Shown: positions 10,680 to 18,669 of the stretch, piece after piece
Position numbering within the stretch: the stretch's first letter is position 1
How the letters are laid out: each line of letters starts with the position of its first letter
NCBI RefSeq assembly: GCF_963678635.1
Contig: NC_087062.1
Span: forward strand, 98,945,705 to 99,009,704
DNA: 64,000 nt
Reading direction: 5' to 3'
Origin: Symsagittifera roscoffensis
Taxonomy: Eukaryota; Xenacoelomorpha; Acoela; Convolutidae
Notes under the pieces: model-generated
Databases searched by the model: none
What the model was told of the DNA's origin: nothing
What the model saw: the letters and a program-made list of their open reading frames with translations, nothing else
Position numbers and translations under genes: made by a program

Positions 10680-10910
10680 ATGCTCTTCTCTCAATCAGTT
10701 ACTCAAATACTCATAAATTTTAAACATTTTTTTACAATACTTGAAACATTTATAATATTTCTTTTTGATATACTTGAATCTTTTCTAATAATCCTAATCA
10801 TTTTTTGTAACATTTTTTTAATTTTCTACACTATACTCGAACTATTCCTCCAACTTTCCAAAACCCTTGATTACATCCACAGGTACGATTCATATAACTT
10901 GTCTAAATGA
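10680..10910 (+). CDS. Small hydrophobic membrane ORF a (76 residues)
   Basis: A 76-residue protein dominated by Ile, Leu and Phe. A near-continuous hydrophobic stretch from about residue 9 to 60 would fit one or two membrane spans. It ends in a short polar tail. Its stop overlaps the next ATG as ATGA. I do not recognise a family. Viroporin-like or Env-accessory roles are conceivable but unsupported. Confidence 0.45.
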   Translation: MLFSQSVTQILINFKHFFTILETFIIFLFDILESFLIILIIFCNIFLIFYTILELFLQLSKTLDYIHRYDSYNLSK

Positions 10911-11095
10911 TACGAAAAATTTTCAGTAGAACTGATATTTTTTTATTGTTTGTAATTTTCATAGCATTCTTATCATCCCTCATTTTGACAATATGTAAAT
11001 GTATAAAGAAAGCAATCTTCACATTTGCCCTAGCAACAATCCTTCTAATTCTTTTTTTGGAAGAATATTATAATAAACATAAACCTTCCCACTAA
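10907..11095 (+). CDS. Small membrane ORF b (62 residues)
   Basis: A 62-residue protein whose ATG overlaps the preceding stop by ATGA (10907-10910). It has a basic N-terminus (MIRKIFSR), one hydrophobic span at about residues 10-30, a short CKCIKK linker, a second span at about 36-51, and a polar tail. The layout resembles a two-pass mini membrane protein. The function is unknown. Confidence 0.45.
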   Translation: MIRKIFSRTDIFLLFVIFIAFLSSLILTICKCIKKAIFTFALATILLILFLEEYYNKHKPSH

Positions 11096-11100
11096 AGTAA

Positions 11101-12237
11101 CAATTCAAAAATCCATCAAAAATTGCTACCCAACAGTCACAGAATCAGTCTTCACCGACATCATCCCAAGATAACCAAACACCACCTTCAATTACTCAAA
11201 ATCCTCAAACATCTACACGAATTTCTTTTCAAGACAATCCATACACTTTTGAAGAACGACATGCTCGTTTATCAGAACCACTAGAACCAGTTCAACGACA
11301 AGCACCTCTAAGCGAACCAACATATAACCTATACCCAACACTACCACAAGAACTAAGTAGAATAAGAAATCCTAGTCAAAACCAAAATACAGTCGAAATA
11401 AATAGACAAATTATACATCCTCGACGAAACAGAAATTTTCAAACTCCCCGAGTTCATTTTGATATACCTCAATCCCCATCACAAAACACTCCAGAAAACC
11501 CCATTGGTATATTACCAGAAACCCCTACGCTTCTTTCACAACGTAGCACCTCAAGCCTACCATCAGATTACTTAGGTTCAACACCAACATCTGAACAAAT
11601 ACGTGAAAATCCCTTTAACCCCCCAAACCAGGCATCACGACTACCATATTGGACAACACATTCATTTACACAAGGTGAATTAAATTTAGTCAATAATCCA
11701 ATAAATATTTCTACGGATACAACAACATCCTCATCACTACCAGAAACATTATCACTACCATCAACACCATCAATAAGCCAGATTTCACCACCACCCTTTA
11801 ACTTAAATTTTCCAAATAATCTCGACGCCAGATATCGAGAACAATCATCAATAAATATTCCTTTAAGACTAGATTGGAATACATTTACAGCACCTCCACC
11901 ATTATTTGGACAACATCAAGAAAGTAACCGCCTTCATAACTGGGCACTTAATAGATTACAATATCGCCAAGATATTCACAACGATATCCGTGATCACAAT
12001 ATTCAAATACTCCAACAAAACAGTTTACAATTAAAGTTTGAAATCACAGTTAAGTTAAATAATATTACCCAACATCCCTACCCATTAAATCCACCTAACA
12101 TAACAGCTCAATCACTACCACCACCGTTTATAACTACTGAAGTAATATACAAATACGACAGATATACCAAAAACACAATTGGTTACATTACATTTTATAA
12201 TCCATACTCAGGATTATCATACACATGTATATTCTAA
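11101..12237 (+). CDS. ATG-less Pro/Ser/Thr-rich frame upstream of env
   Basis: The frame is open from just after a TAA at 11098-11100 to TAA 12235-12237, 378 codons, with no in-frame ATG that I can find. About residues 1-265 are Pro/Ser/Thr/Gln-rich and look disordered. The last 110 or so look folded, with a mixed polar segment (about 280-312) followed by a beta-like Tyr/Ile/Thr-rich end. It overlaps the env ATG by 13 bases. A -1 shift from the 10907 ORF is blocked by the TAA at 11098, so expression probably needs splicing from a leader ATG or a non-AUG start. Candidate acceptor AGs lie near 11141 and 11150. Confidence 0.6.
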   Translation, partial: QFKNPSKIATQQSQNQSSPTSSQDNQTPPSITQNPQTSTRISFQDNPYTFEERHARLSEPLEPVQRQAPLSEPTYNLYPTLPQELSRIRNPSQNQNTVEINRQIIHPRRNRNFQTPRVHFDIPQSPSQNTPENPIGILPETPTLLSQRSTSSLPSDYLGSTPTSEQIRENPFNPPNQASRLPYWTTHSFTQGELNLVNNPINISTDTTTSSSLPETLSLPSTPSISQISPPPFNLNFPNNLDARYREQSSINIPLRLDWNTFTAPPPLFGQHQESNRLHNWALNRLQYRQDIHNDIRDHNIQILQQNSLQLKFEITVKLNNITQHPYPLNPPNITAQSLPPPFITTEVIYKYDRYTKNTIGYITFYNPYSGLSYTCIF

Positions 12238-14843
12238 AATTATTAATTTTTCTCCAACTCCTTTTTCTAGTAATCTCAAATCAAAACATAAACCCTTCCC
12301 CTCGTACAGGACCACAAGATTTATTAGTAACACATTACGATTGTGAAGAAAATGAACAAAAAACACTACATAAATATGCAATAAATCAAGTATCACAATG
12401 TGAAACAGAACCACAAGCTATAGAAACCACAGATGTAATAGCAACACTCTATTCAAAAGCCCGAGCAACAACAGTTACAGGTTATAAATTCACAGCAACA
12501 TTTTCCGAAAAGAAAGTACATTGTTCACAAGTCTCGAACGGAAACAAAAACCGACTTGACCATGAATCATTCTATCAGAGTAATATAGAACGTCTTTTAC
12601 ATCTCAATCCCGACGATTGTAAAAGTGAATTACTTAGACTAAACATCACACAAAATAAAAACTCCGCAAGAAAGTTAGTTAATTTTCAAGTTTTTTCAGA
12701 CTCAGTACATCAATCACAACTTGAAAGACACCAAGGACATATAAAACTAGACGAAAAATACCCGTATAACGGCGCACACGGACGATTAACCTATGACCTA
12801 CACGATAAACATTGGATACCACACATTGGTATAAATGACCCATCAAACTGCAAAGCAGACACAAAAAATAAAGGATACCAAGAAATAATGTTTTTCGATT
12901 GGAAAATACAACTCGAAAAAATACAACTAACACGAGATTTATCAGATAATACAATGATCTATCAAGGAATCCGATTACCTTGTAAAAATGATCAAGGTTA
13001 TTGCGACCCTACAACGAGAACACAAGCAACCATTATTTGGTTCCCCGAAGATACATGTACAAAATTTCAAGTAGCAAAAATACACGCTCGTATGATAAAA
13101 TTTCACGAAAAATATTTTATACAATCAATTCCATATGAACAAGTCCATCCATCACGAAAACTAAGTTCTAATTTTAGAAACATAGACAATATAGAAAATA
13201 AATTGACACGTTTTCAAATATATCAAGAAACAGAACTTGCATGTAAATACAGGAATCCACTTCACAGAACACAATACTCTGAAATATTAGTTGAATACGA
13301 AAAAGGATTCGACATGACCACTGGAAAAGTAAAAATCGACCCATATGCCACAGGTCATCCTCCAAACGAAGGAACATCCTATATACCAGTTAATTTTGAA
13401 AAAAGCAACGGACAACCTGGTGGACATCTAAAACCCCATGACACCAGAAGCACACGCTTACAAGAATTATCACTAATGAATACTACATATTTCGGTAATA
13501 TCCACTATGATATTCATTTAGATATGAAACTAGATTATACAATTAGCCGAATTTTTCAAGAAATGTCACTCTCCGAATTAGAAACACTACACCAACTATG
13601 CGAATTAGAACGAACACAAATATTACAATCACTTGCACTAGCAGTATTAAAAATACCCTATGCAGGATACTTATTATCTGGAAATAGATCAAATTTTTTA
13701 GACTATGAAGGAAACATCTTATGGTTTTATACTTGTACTAAAAAAGTATCACCACTATACGTTTTTGAAGATAAACGATGTTATAAAAGAATCCCTATCT
13801 TTTATAAGAATAAAGTACATTTCGTGGATACACTTTCACGAAGAACCTATTTCTGGGATACCGCAGTCCCATGTGGATCAGAAAACAGCCACAATGTAGT
13901 ACAACTAAACCCTGATGAAAATAAATATTATCTTCTCACTCCATATCCCACATTAATGCAATCACTCAAAAAATTTTCACCAGAAAGCATTCGCGCTATT
14001 GCTCGAAACCCAAATATAGACTTACAATCAATAGGAATCTATTCAAAATCAGATATTCAACATCACATTAGAACACAACAATTCCAAGAATTATTAACAC
14101 AAATGGACACTATACAAAGACAATCAATAGACCAAAATTTACGCAAACTTGCAGAAACCGCAGGATTTGCCGATATCTACACGCAAGACTATAGCGGATA
14201 TTTTAAAGACATTAAAGATTATATATATCTAAACGGTGAAAAATACCGTCCCCAAGATATATCACCAATTAACATTTTTAGCTTTGTTACACTCAAAAAT
14301 GAGATCCTCGATTTTCTAGGATGGCCCTACTACATCTTAGAAAAATTGACTATTTTATACGCAATGTTTAACTTTATTGGATTTCTTTTCTCACTTTTAA
14401 AAGGAATCTACAACACATGTGCTATACACACACAAGTAAACAGACAAGCAAGCGTAGCACGCATACTCTTTGCAGGATTTTTTGGAATCTTTTCTACATC
14501 TATAAACAAAATTCTTTTAGACGCACAAATAAAAGAATATAACACAAAAATAGCAACACGGCAAAATACATACGACGAAGAACATAACAATGTAGACATA
14601 ACGCCAACGGCACCACAATTACCACCCCTACCAAATAACCATCCACTATCCCTAGTCCCACGAAATTTTCGAAATTTAGCCATCACACATAATCCAAATT
14701 TTCGACTCACCACATCACAAAGTCCCATCCAACATATAATGACACACCAGTCACAAGATCAAAATACTTATGAACAAATTATTGAACAACCCCATACCAC
14801 CGCTTTTCAGTCTCAAAATAATCATTTTTTTAGCCCACGATGA
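12225..14843 (+). CDS. Env-like transmembrane glycoprotein
   Basis: An 872-residue type I membrane protein in the env position after pol. Residues 1-19 form a hydrophobic signal peptide. The ectodomain of roughly 690 residues has more than a dozen cysteines and several N-glycosylation sequons (for example NIT, NTT and NRS). A strong membrane segment lies at about 705-735. The tail of roughly 135 residues contains a second hydrophobic stretch at about 742-765 and ends Pro/Gln/His-rich. By position it should mediate particle attachment and fusion. I cannot assign it to a known fusion class and see no confident furin site or fusion peptide. Its 5' end overlaps the ATG-less frame, and its stop overlaps the next gene as ATGA. 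Confidence 0.75.
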   Translation: MYILKLLIFLQLLFLVISNQNINPSPRTGPQDLLVTHYDCEENEQKTLHKYAINQVSQCETEPQAIETTDVIATLYSKARATTVTGYKFTATFSEKKVHCSQVSNGNKNRLDHESFYQSNIERLLHLNPDDCKSELLRLNITQNKNSARKLVNFQVFSDSVHQSQLERHQGHIKLDEKYPYNGAHGRLTYDLHDKHWIPHIGINDPSNCKADTKNKGYQEIMFFDWKIQLEKIQLTRDLSDNTMIYQGIRLPCKNDQGYCDPTTRTQATIIWFPEDTCTKFQVAKIHARMIKFHEKYFIQSIPYEQVHPSRKLSSNFRNIDNIENKLTRFQIYQETELACKYRNPLHRTQYSEILVEYEKGFDMTTGKVKIDPYATGHPPNEGTSYIPVNFEKSNGQPGGHLKPHDTRSTRLQELSLMNTTYFGNIHYDIHLDMKLDYTISRIFQEMSLSELETLHQLCELERTQILQSLALAVLKIPYAGYLLSGNRSNFLDYEGNILWFYTCTKKVSPLYVFEDKRCYKRIPIFYKNKVHFVDTLSRRTYFWDTAVPCGSENSHNVVQLNPDENKYYLLTPYPTLMQSLKKFSPESIRAIARNPNIDLQSIGIYSKSDIQHHIRTQQFQELLTQMDTIQRQSIDQNLRKLAETAGFADIYTQDYSGYFKDIKDYIYLNGEKYRPQDISPINIFSFVTLKNEILDFLGWPYYILEKLTILYAMFNFIGFLFSLLKGIYNTCAIHTQVNRQASVARILFAGFFGIFSTSINKILLDAQIKEYNTKIATRQNTYDEEHNNVDITPTAPQLPPLPNNHPLSLVPRNFRNLAITHNPNFRLTTSQSPIQHIMTHQSQDQNTYEQIIEQPHTTAFQSQNNHFFSPR

Positions 14844-16213
14844 GCCGCCAACTTGGATCACTACACCGATCAAATTCCCACCCAACCAATCTTACCTCTC
14901 CAATCCCAATAATACCACTTTTTGCTTTTCCGCCACCCGATTTTCCATCTAGTAATGTAACATCAGGCATGAATTCCGACACTAATTCACACATCTCAGT
15001 TTTATATTCCATCTCACAACTCAATAACCCGAATATTGAAACCCCCGATGAATTTGCCGACTCAGAACCATCCCCATCAAATCATTTTCATAATTCTTCT
15101 AATTTTTCGCAACCCCCTTTTCAACCCATATTATCCAATAACCCTGACCCAATCACTCCCACACCCTCTTATGCTTCCCAAGTTACCCCAACCTACTCCT
15201 CACTTCATTCTGACCAATCATCTCATTCTCCAGACACCCCCCGAATCTCCCCAGAGCTAGATAATTTTATTACCCTTCAACAACAACCCTACCACCTCCA
15301 TACCCCAACAATAAACCAAATCTCCTCCACAATAAATTCATCCAACCCCCCTACCCCTACACCCTCTTCACATTATACTGAATCATTAGCACCATCATCC
15401 ACATCAACTGAATCTCCACTCAACACTAATAGAGCTTACCGCACTTTTAAAAGAAAGTTCCCCAACCATCCTTTCCCAGCAAAACCAGGAACAGCCCGTG
15501 AATACATCAACCACCCCAAGCATACTAACACAAAAGAATTTTTAGCCATCACCTTACCCTCATTCCCACAATACACCTTAAACACCCCCCACGACACTAA
15601 CGAAACACGCAACTTTGTAGATGAATACGTTTTAATGCCCACTCTCTCTTGGACCTCATATTATCATTTTACTAACCCTCTTTGCTTACCTTTATCTAAC
15701 ACTCACATCGATATAGAGCGAAATACGGACATGCTATATCGACTCACTACACCACTAACCGCTAGACAATTTACTTACGTTGGATATAAAAAATCACTAA
15801 AAACACACACTGCACCTAGAGCTAACGAATATACACTCGAATACTATGATCACAACATCATCAGAGCTAACCAAGATCAATTCTTAGACGACGATCGCTT
15901 CGCTAATCCACAAATTACCGAGAAATTTTTCATCAAGACACCATATATATTTACACTAAACATCTTCGACCGAAAGTTTGATCACATTATTTCAGAAGCA
16001 CTAACAGACACACAAGCATACGAAAGTTTTAAAGAACGCTTCCAAATATTTTCACTAACCTTTCATTTCCTTGCACCACACGAAAGAGATTTACACTGCT
16101 CACACGATATTATGTTGCGCACTAAACAAACCCACACATATAGTTATTATCGCTTCATCCAAAATCACTTTGACCTACACACACCCTCTAGACAACCACA
16201 CCATCGCTTTTAA
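14840..16213 (+). CDS. Terminal accessory gene, part 1 (457 residues)
   Basis: Its start overlaps the env stop as ATGA (14840-14843). Residues 1 to about 200 are Ser/Pro/Thr/Asn-rich and probably disordered. The remaining 255 or so look folded, with aromatic and acidic segments and few cysteines. I do not recognise a family. The TAA at 16211-16213 is followed by 143 more open codons in the same frame, up to 16645. The gene product may thus be about 600 residues by readthrough, or this copy may carry a nonsense mutation. Its composition parallels the ATG-less frame upstream of env: a disordered Pro-rich front with a compact back. Confidence 0.65.
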   Translation: MSRQLGSLHRSNSHPTNLTSPIPIIPLFAFPPPDFPSSNVTSGMNSDTNSHISVLYSISQLNNPNIETPDEFADSEPSPSNHFHNSSNFSQPPFQPILSNNPDPITPTPSYASQVTPTYSSLHSDQSSHSPDTPRISPELDNFITLQQQPYHLHTPTINQISSTINSSNPPTPTPSSHYTESLAPSSTSTESPLNTNRAYRTFKRKFPNHPFPAKPGTAREYINHPKHTNTKEFLAITLPSFPQYTLNTPHDTNETRNFVDEYVLMPTLSWTSYYHFTNPLCLPLSNTHIDIERNTDMLYRLTTPLTARQFTYVGYKKSLKTHTAPRANEYTLEYYDHNIIRANQDQFLDDDRFANPQITEKFFIKTPYIFTLNIFDRKFDHIISEALTDTQAYESFKERFQIFSLTFHFLAPHERDLHCSHDIMLRTKQTHTYSYYRFIQNHFDLHTPSRQPHHRF

Positions 16214-16645
16214 TTCATTAATTCCAAATACACTTCACCATTTTTCCTAAATTTCACATATTGCATTAAAGATACTAACCTTCATGGTATTCTTCGTAAT
16301 TATGACCCCATAACCCAAATGTACATCTTCTGTCCCATCACCAAGACCTTCAACGCCGAAGAATCCCGACCCTTCCTTATCCCGCACGAGTTTGTACAAC
16401 CCATAGAAATCCCAATTTTAGAATTCATCCACAACACTAAATTCAATCACAAATTATATAATCTAATCCAAAACACACCTTATGAGTTTGCAGTTGGCAC
16501 TGAAGAACTAACCACTATTAAGGCACTTCAATTGCTTTGGCCACTGCTTCAGACTAAAAATATCATCCGCATCCTAGCTAAACTACTAACAACTTCAGAA
16601 CTAATTCACGACATCTTCCCCCACGGTTTTTTCCCCGACGACTAA
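16214..16645 (+). CDS. Terminal accessory gene, in-frame extension after TAA
   Basis: This continues the 14840 frame with no stop for 143 codons, ending at TAA 16643-16645. An internal ATG at 16319 could give a free-standing 108-residue protein. The segment looks like real coding sequence: balanced hydrophobic and acidic composition, Leu-rich helical stretches near its end, and a clean finish three bases before a consensus splice donor. Whether it is made by readthrough, reinitiation at 16319, or was once joined is not decidable here. Confidence 0.55.
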   Translation, partial: FINSKYTSPFFLNFTYCIKDTNLHGILRNYDPITQMYIFCPITKTFNAEESRPFLIPHEFVQPIEIPILEFIHNTKFNHKLYNLIQNTPYEFAVGTEELTTIKALQLLWPLLQTKNIIRILAKLLTTSELIHDIFPHGFFPDD

Positions 16646-16648
16646 CAG

Positions 16649-16727
16649 GTAAGTATGAATTAAATGAATATTACTAACTAATTAAAATATTAAAAAACTC
16701 ACCATACTTTATCCATGTTTTCTTTAG
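16649..16727 (+). other. Candidate 79-base intron with consensus signals
   Basis: The donor is CAG followed by GTAAGT at 16649. TACTAAC, a perfect branch-point consensus, lies at 16672-16678. A pyrimidine tract ends TTTTCTTTAG at 16727. The donor is three bases past a stop codon, so the intron would lie in the 3' untranslated part of a subgenomic mRNA, or serve as the donor for another splice form. Confidence 0.6.
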
Positions 16728-18152
16728 ATTTTTAGCCTTCATCCGACGATCACCTACAAAAACCACAAAAAACAAATAAAGATCGCAAATTTCATCAAAC
16801 AGATTTCAACAATTCTATTAATCTCTTACACTTATAAATTTATAAATTTAATACCAATGCAGTAAATTCATTTCTAAAATTTTCCCCACAAGCAGTAAAT
16901 CTAATTATGATGAAAATTTGTAACTTAAAATTCCCCCATAACTAGCAGTAAATTTCCAAATTCTATGCAGTAAATTAATAAAATGCAAATGCAGTACTAA
17001 CCTTTTGATATTTTCATTCATTCGCACAGAAATTCTATCCACACTCGCACAGCTCGCCCACGAAGAATTGTTTAAAATAATGAATTTCAGTTTCAAGTTT
17101 TCACACTCAACAACTCTGACATATAATAACATGTTTCAAACTTTCCTTTAACCCGGTTGGAAAGGAATCATATACTAAACAAAACTAACCAACGCAGCTT
17201 ACTAAATACCACAAATCATAGAATAACAGCATGATTAAGAAAAGGAAACCAACGGTACCCAAACCGGATTAACCCAGTTTAAAACTGGATAATTTATTCT
17301 TTTGAAGACTATTATAAAGTCTAAGAAAGAAATCATAAAACACAAAAAAGTCGAAAGACAAACCCATACCACGAACAATTTGCTTTTTGGAAAAAGGACA
17401 TAACCAACAAGACATAAGAAAAACCACAACAAACCCAACATAAAACGTTGTCACATAACAGGACCCCTCACAAAAACCGCATGAAATCATACTCCCACTC
17501 CTGGCCTAACCCACCAGGAAGGACGTCCTGAGCATGCTCTATAGCCGGCCTAACCCACCGCGCTACATCCACGCTTTGTGACCACACCTCTATTTTTAAT
17601 AAGAGCTACTCAAGTGTGAGTAACTCTTCAAAATAACCGAACTAAAACAAAAAGCTTTTGTGAAAACAACTAACTAAAATCATAATTAAAAAATATTAAA
17701 CTAATAAATGTTTTATAAAATGTAAATTACATTATGCAATACATAGATCAGAATACAACACCAAGGACGAACATCTAAAGACAAAACGACCCCACTACAC
17801 TCGAGAGAGAATGGCCAACCACAATCGATATGCCACTCACAATCACAACTCAAAGGATTTAGAGTACGACTTGACTTCGCAGAAAAGGACTTCATTGAAC
17901 TAGACCAATGACCACCTCGATGTTCAAGTATACGTACAGATCCGAGTAACCAGGCATCCCCTCCACGCACAATCTCCACGCCATTCCCAAATTAGATCAG
18001 ACACAAAAGAAGTTCTCCACGCAGAACAGAAAAACCTGACATAGCAAACCATTCTGAAATCAGATTTGAGTTTGTTGCAAAGACTTAGTCGTTGTCACTA
18101 GAAGACACAACGTCTTATGTCTCTAACTCCAGCTTCCTGGAACTTCTTTAAC
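16728..18152 (+). other. 3' non-coding region of the retroelement
   Basis: There is no convincing ORF on either strand. It contains the GCAGTAAAT repeats (16859-16999), a 7-base-arm palindrome CCAGTTT-A-AAACTGG at 17274-17288, and two copies of GGCCTAACCCACC near 17503 and 17548. The length is unusual for a gypsy 3' region; export or replication signals are possible. Confidence 0.55.
16859..16999 (+). repeat. GCAGTAAAT motif cluster
   Basis: Exact GCAGTAAAT occurs at 16859, 16892, 16945 and 16967, and a variant GCAGTACTA at 16991. That is five occurrences in 141 bases of otherwise AT-rich sequence. Confidence 0.65.
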
Positions 18153-18171
18153 AAAGAGGAAACAGAAGAAA
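18153..18171 (+). other. Polypurine tract
   Basis: AAAGAGGAAACAGAAGAAA, with one C, is the only long purine run near the 3' LTR. It is the expected primer for plus-strand synthesis and sits directly before a TG at 18174. Confidence 0.65.
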
Positions 18172-18173
18172 TA

Positions 18174-18669
18174 TGATGTTCGCCAAACACCAACGTCCAT
18201 CATCCATCCTTCGAATTGCAGAAGAACTATTCTAAAAAACTCTGTAAAACCCGGATGGGTGGAACCTGATCTAGACTACATTTTATGATTGGATAATTTA
18301 GATATTTTACCAATGTAAAGTATTTAATATTAACCAATCATGATCCATCTAACTAACAACCCACTTATTTGTAAGTGCTGAAGTTACTTGTAATTTCAGC
18401 ACCAGAGAGATTTGAATTTAACTTAGAAATTAGTTGGACTCTCCCGAGCACTTCAGCAGCCGCAATAAACCAGTATACCCTAGATCTATTGAGCCTAGCA
18501 GAGACTAGTTAAACAACCTGAGACTAGATAGTATAAGAGTAAGATTAGGATCGGTATTAGACTAAGAAGTTGCACGAATCTATCCGGCCGAAAATAAGAT
18601 AGCGTGACGAGCAGACGGTGTACCCTATCCGAAATTACTCTATGAGTTAACCAACTCGGTCATAACTCA
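18174..18669 (+). repeat. 3' LTR
   Basis: The 3' end, CATAACTCA at 18669, is fixed by identity with the 5' copy. The 5' boundary is inferred. A TG directly after the purine tract gives 18174 and a 496-bp LTR; an alternative is TGTAAAACC at 18243 (427 bp). Inside are a TATA-like TATTTAATATTA (18321-18332), an ACCAATCA CAAT-type box (18333-18340) and AATAAA at 18464-18469. Only 18441-18669 can be compared with the 5' copy, and it is identical. Confidence 0.88.

Larger units (their letters stand above)
1..18669 (+). mobile_element. Giant Ty3/gypsy LTR retroelement with env-like and accessory genes
   Basis: Window positions 1-229 are identical base for base to 18441-18669, so the two copies are the ends of a 5' LTR (truncated by the window edge) and a 3' LTR. 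Between them lie a primer site, one intact Gag-Pol ORF with RT, RNase H and a D,D35E integrase ending in a GPY/F-like module (the Ty3/gypsy signature), an Env-like ORF and several unassigned ORFs. LTR identity and intact long ORFs indicate recent insertion. The visible length, 18.7 kb, is about two to three times a usual gypsy element. The + strand is A/C-rich and G-poor, whereas the flanking host DNA is T-rich. It lies upstream of and in the same orientation as an NTPCR exon, so it probably sits in an NTPCR intron. The 5' flank is outside the window, so a target-site duplication cannot be checked; the 3' flank begins ATAGC. Confidence 0.95.

Noticed and set aside
17500-17570. Pol III-like SINE on the minus strand (TAGCGCGGTGGGTTAGG)
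   Set aside because: Only an A-box-like sequence is present, no B-box; two GGCCTAACCCACC copies remain unexplained but do not define a SINE.
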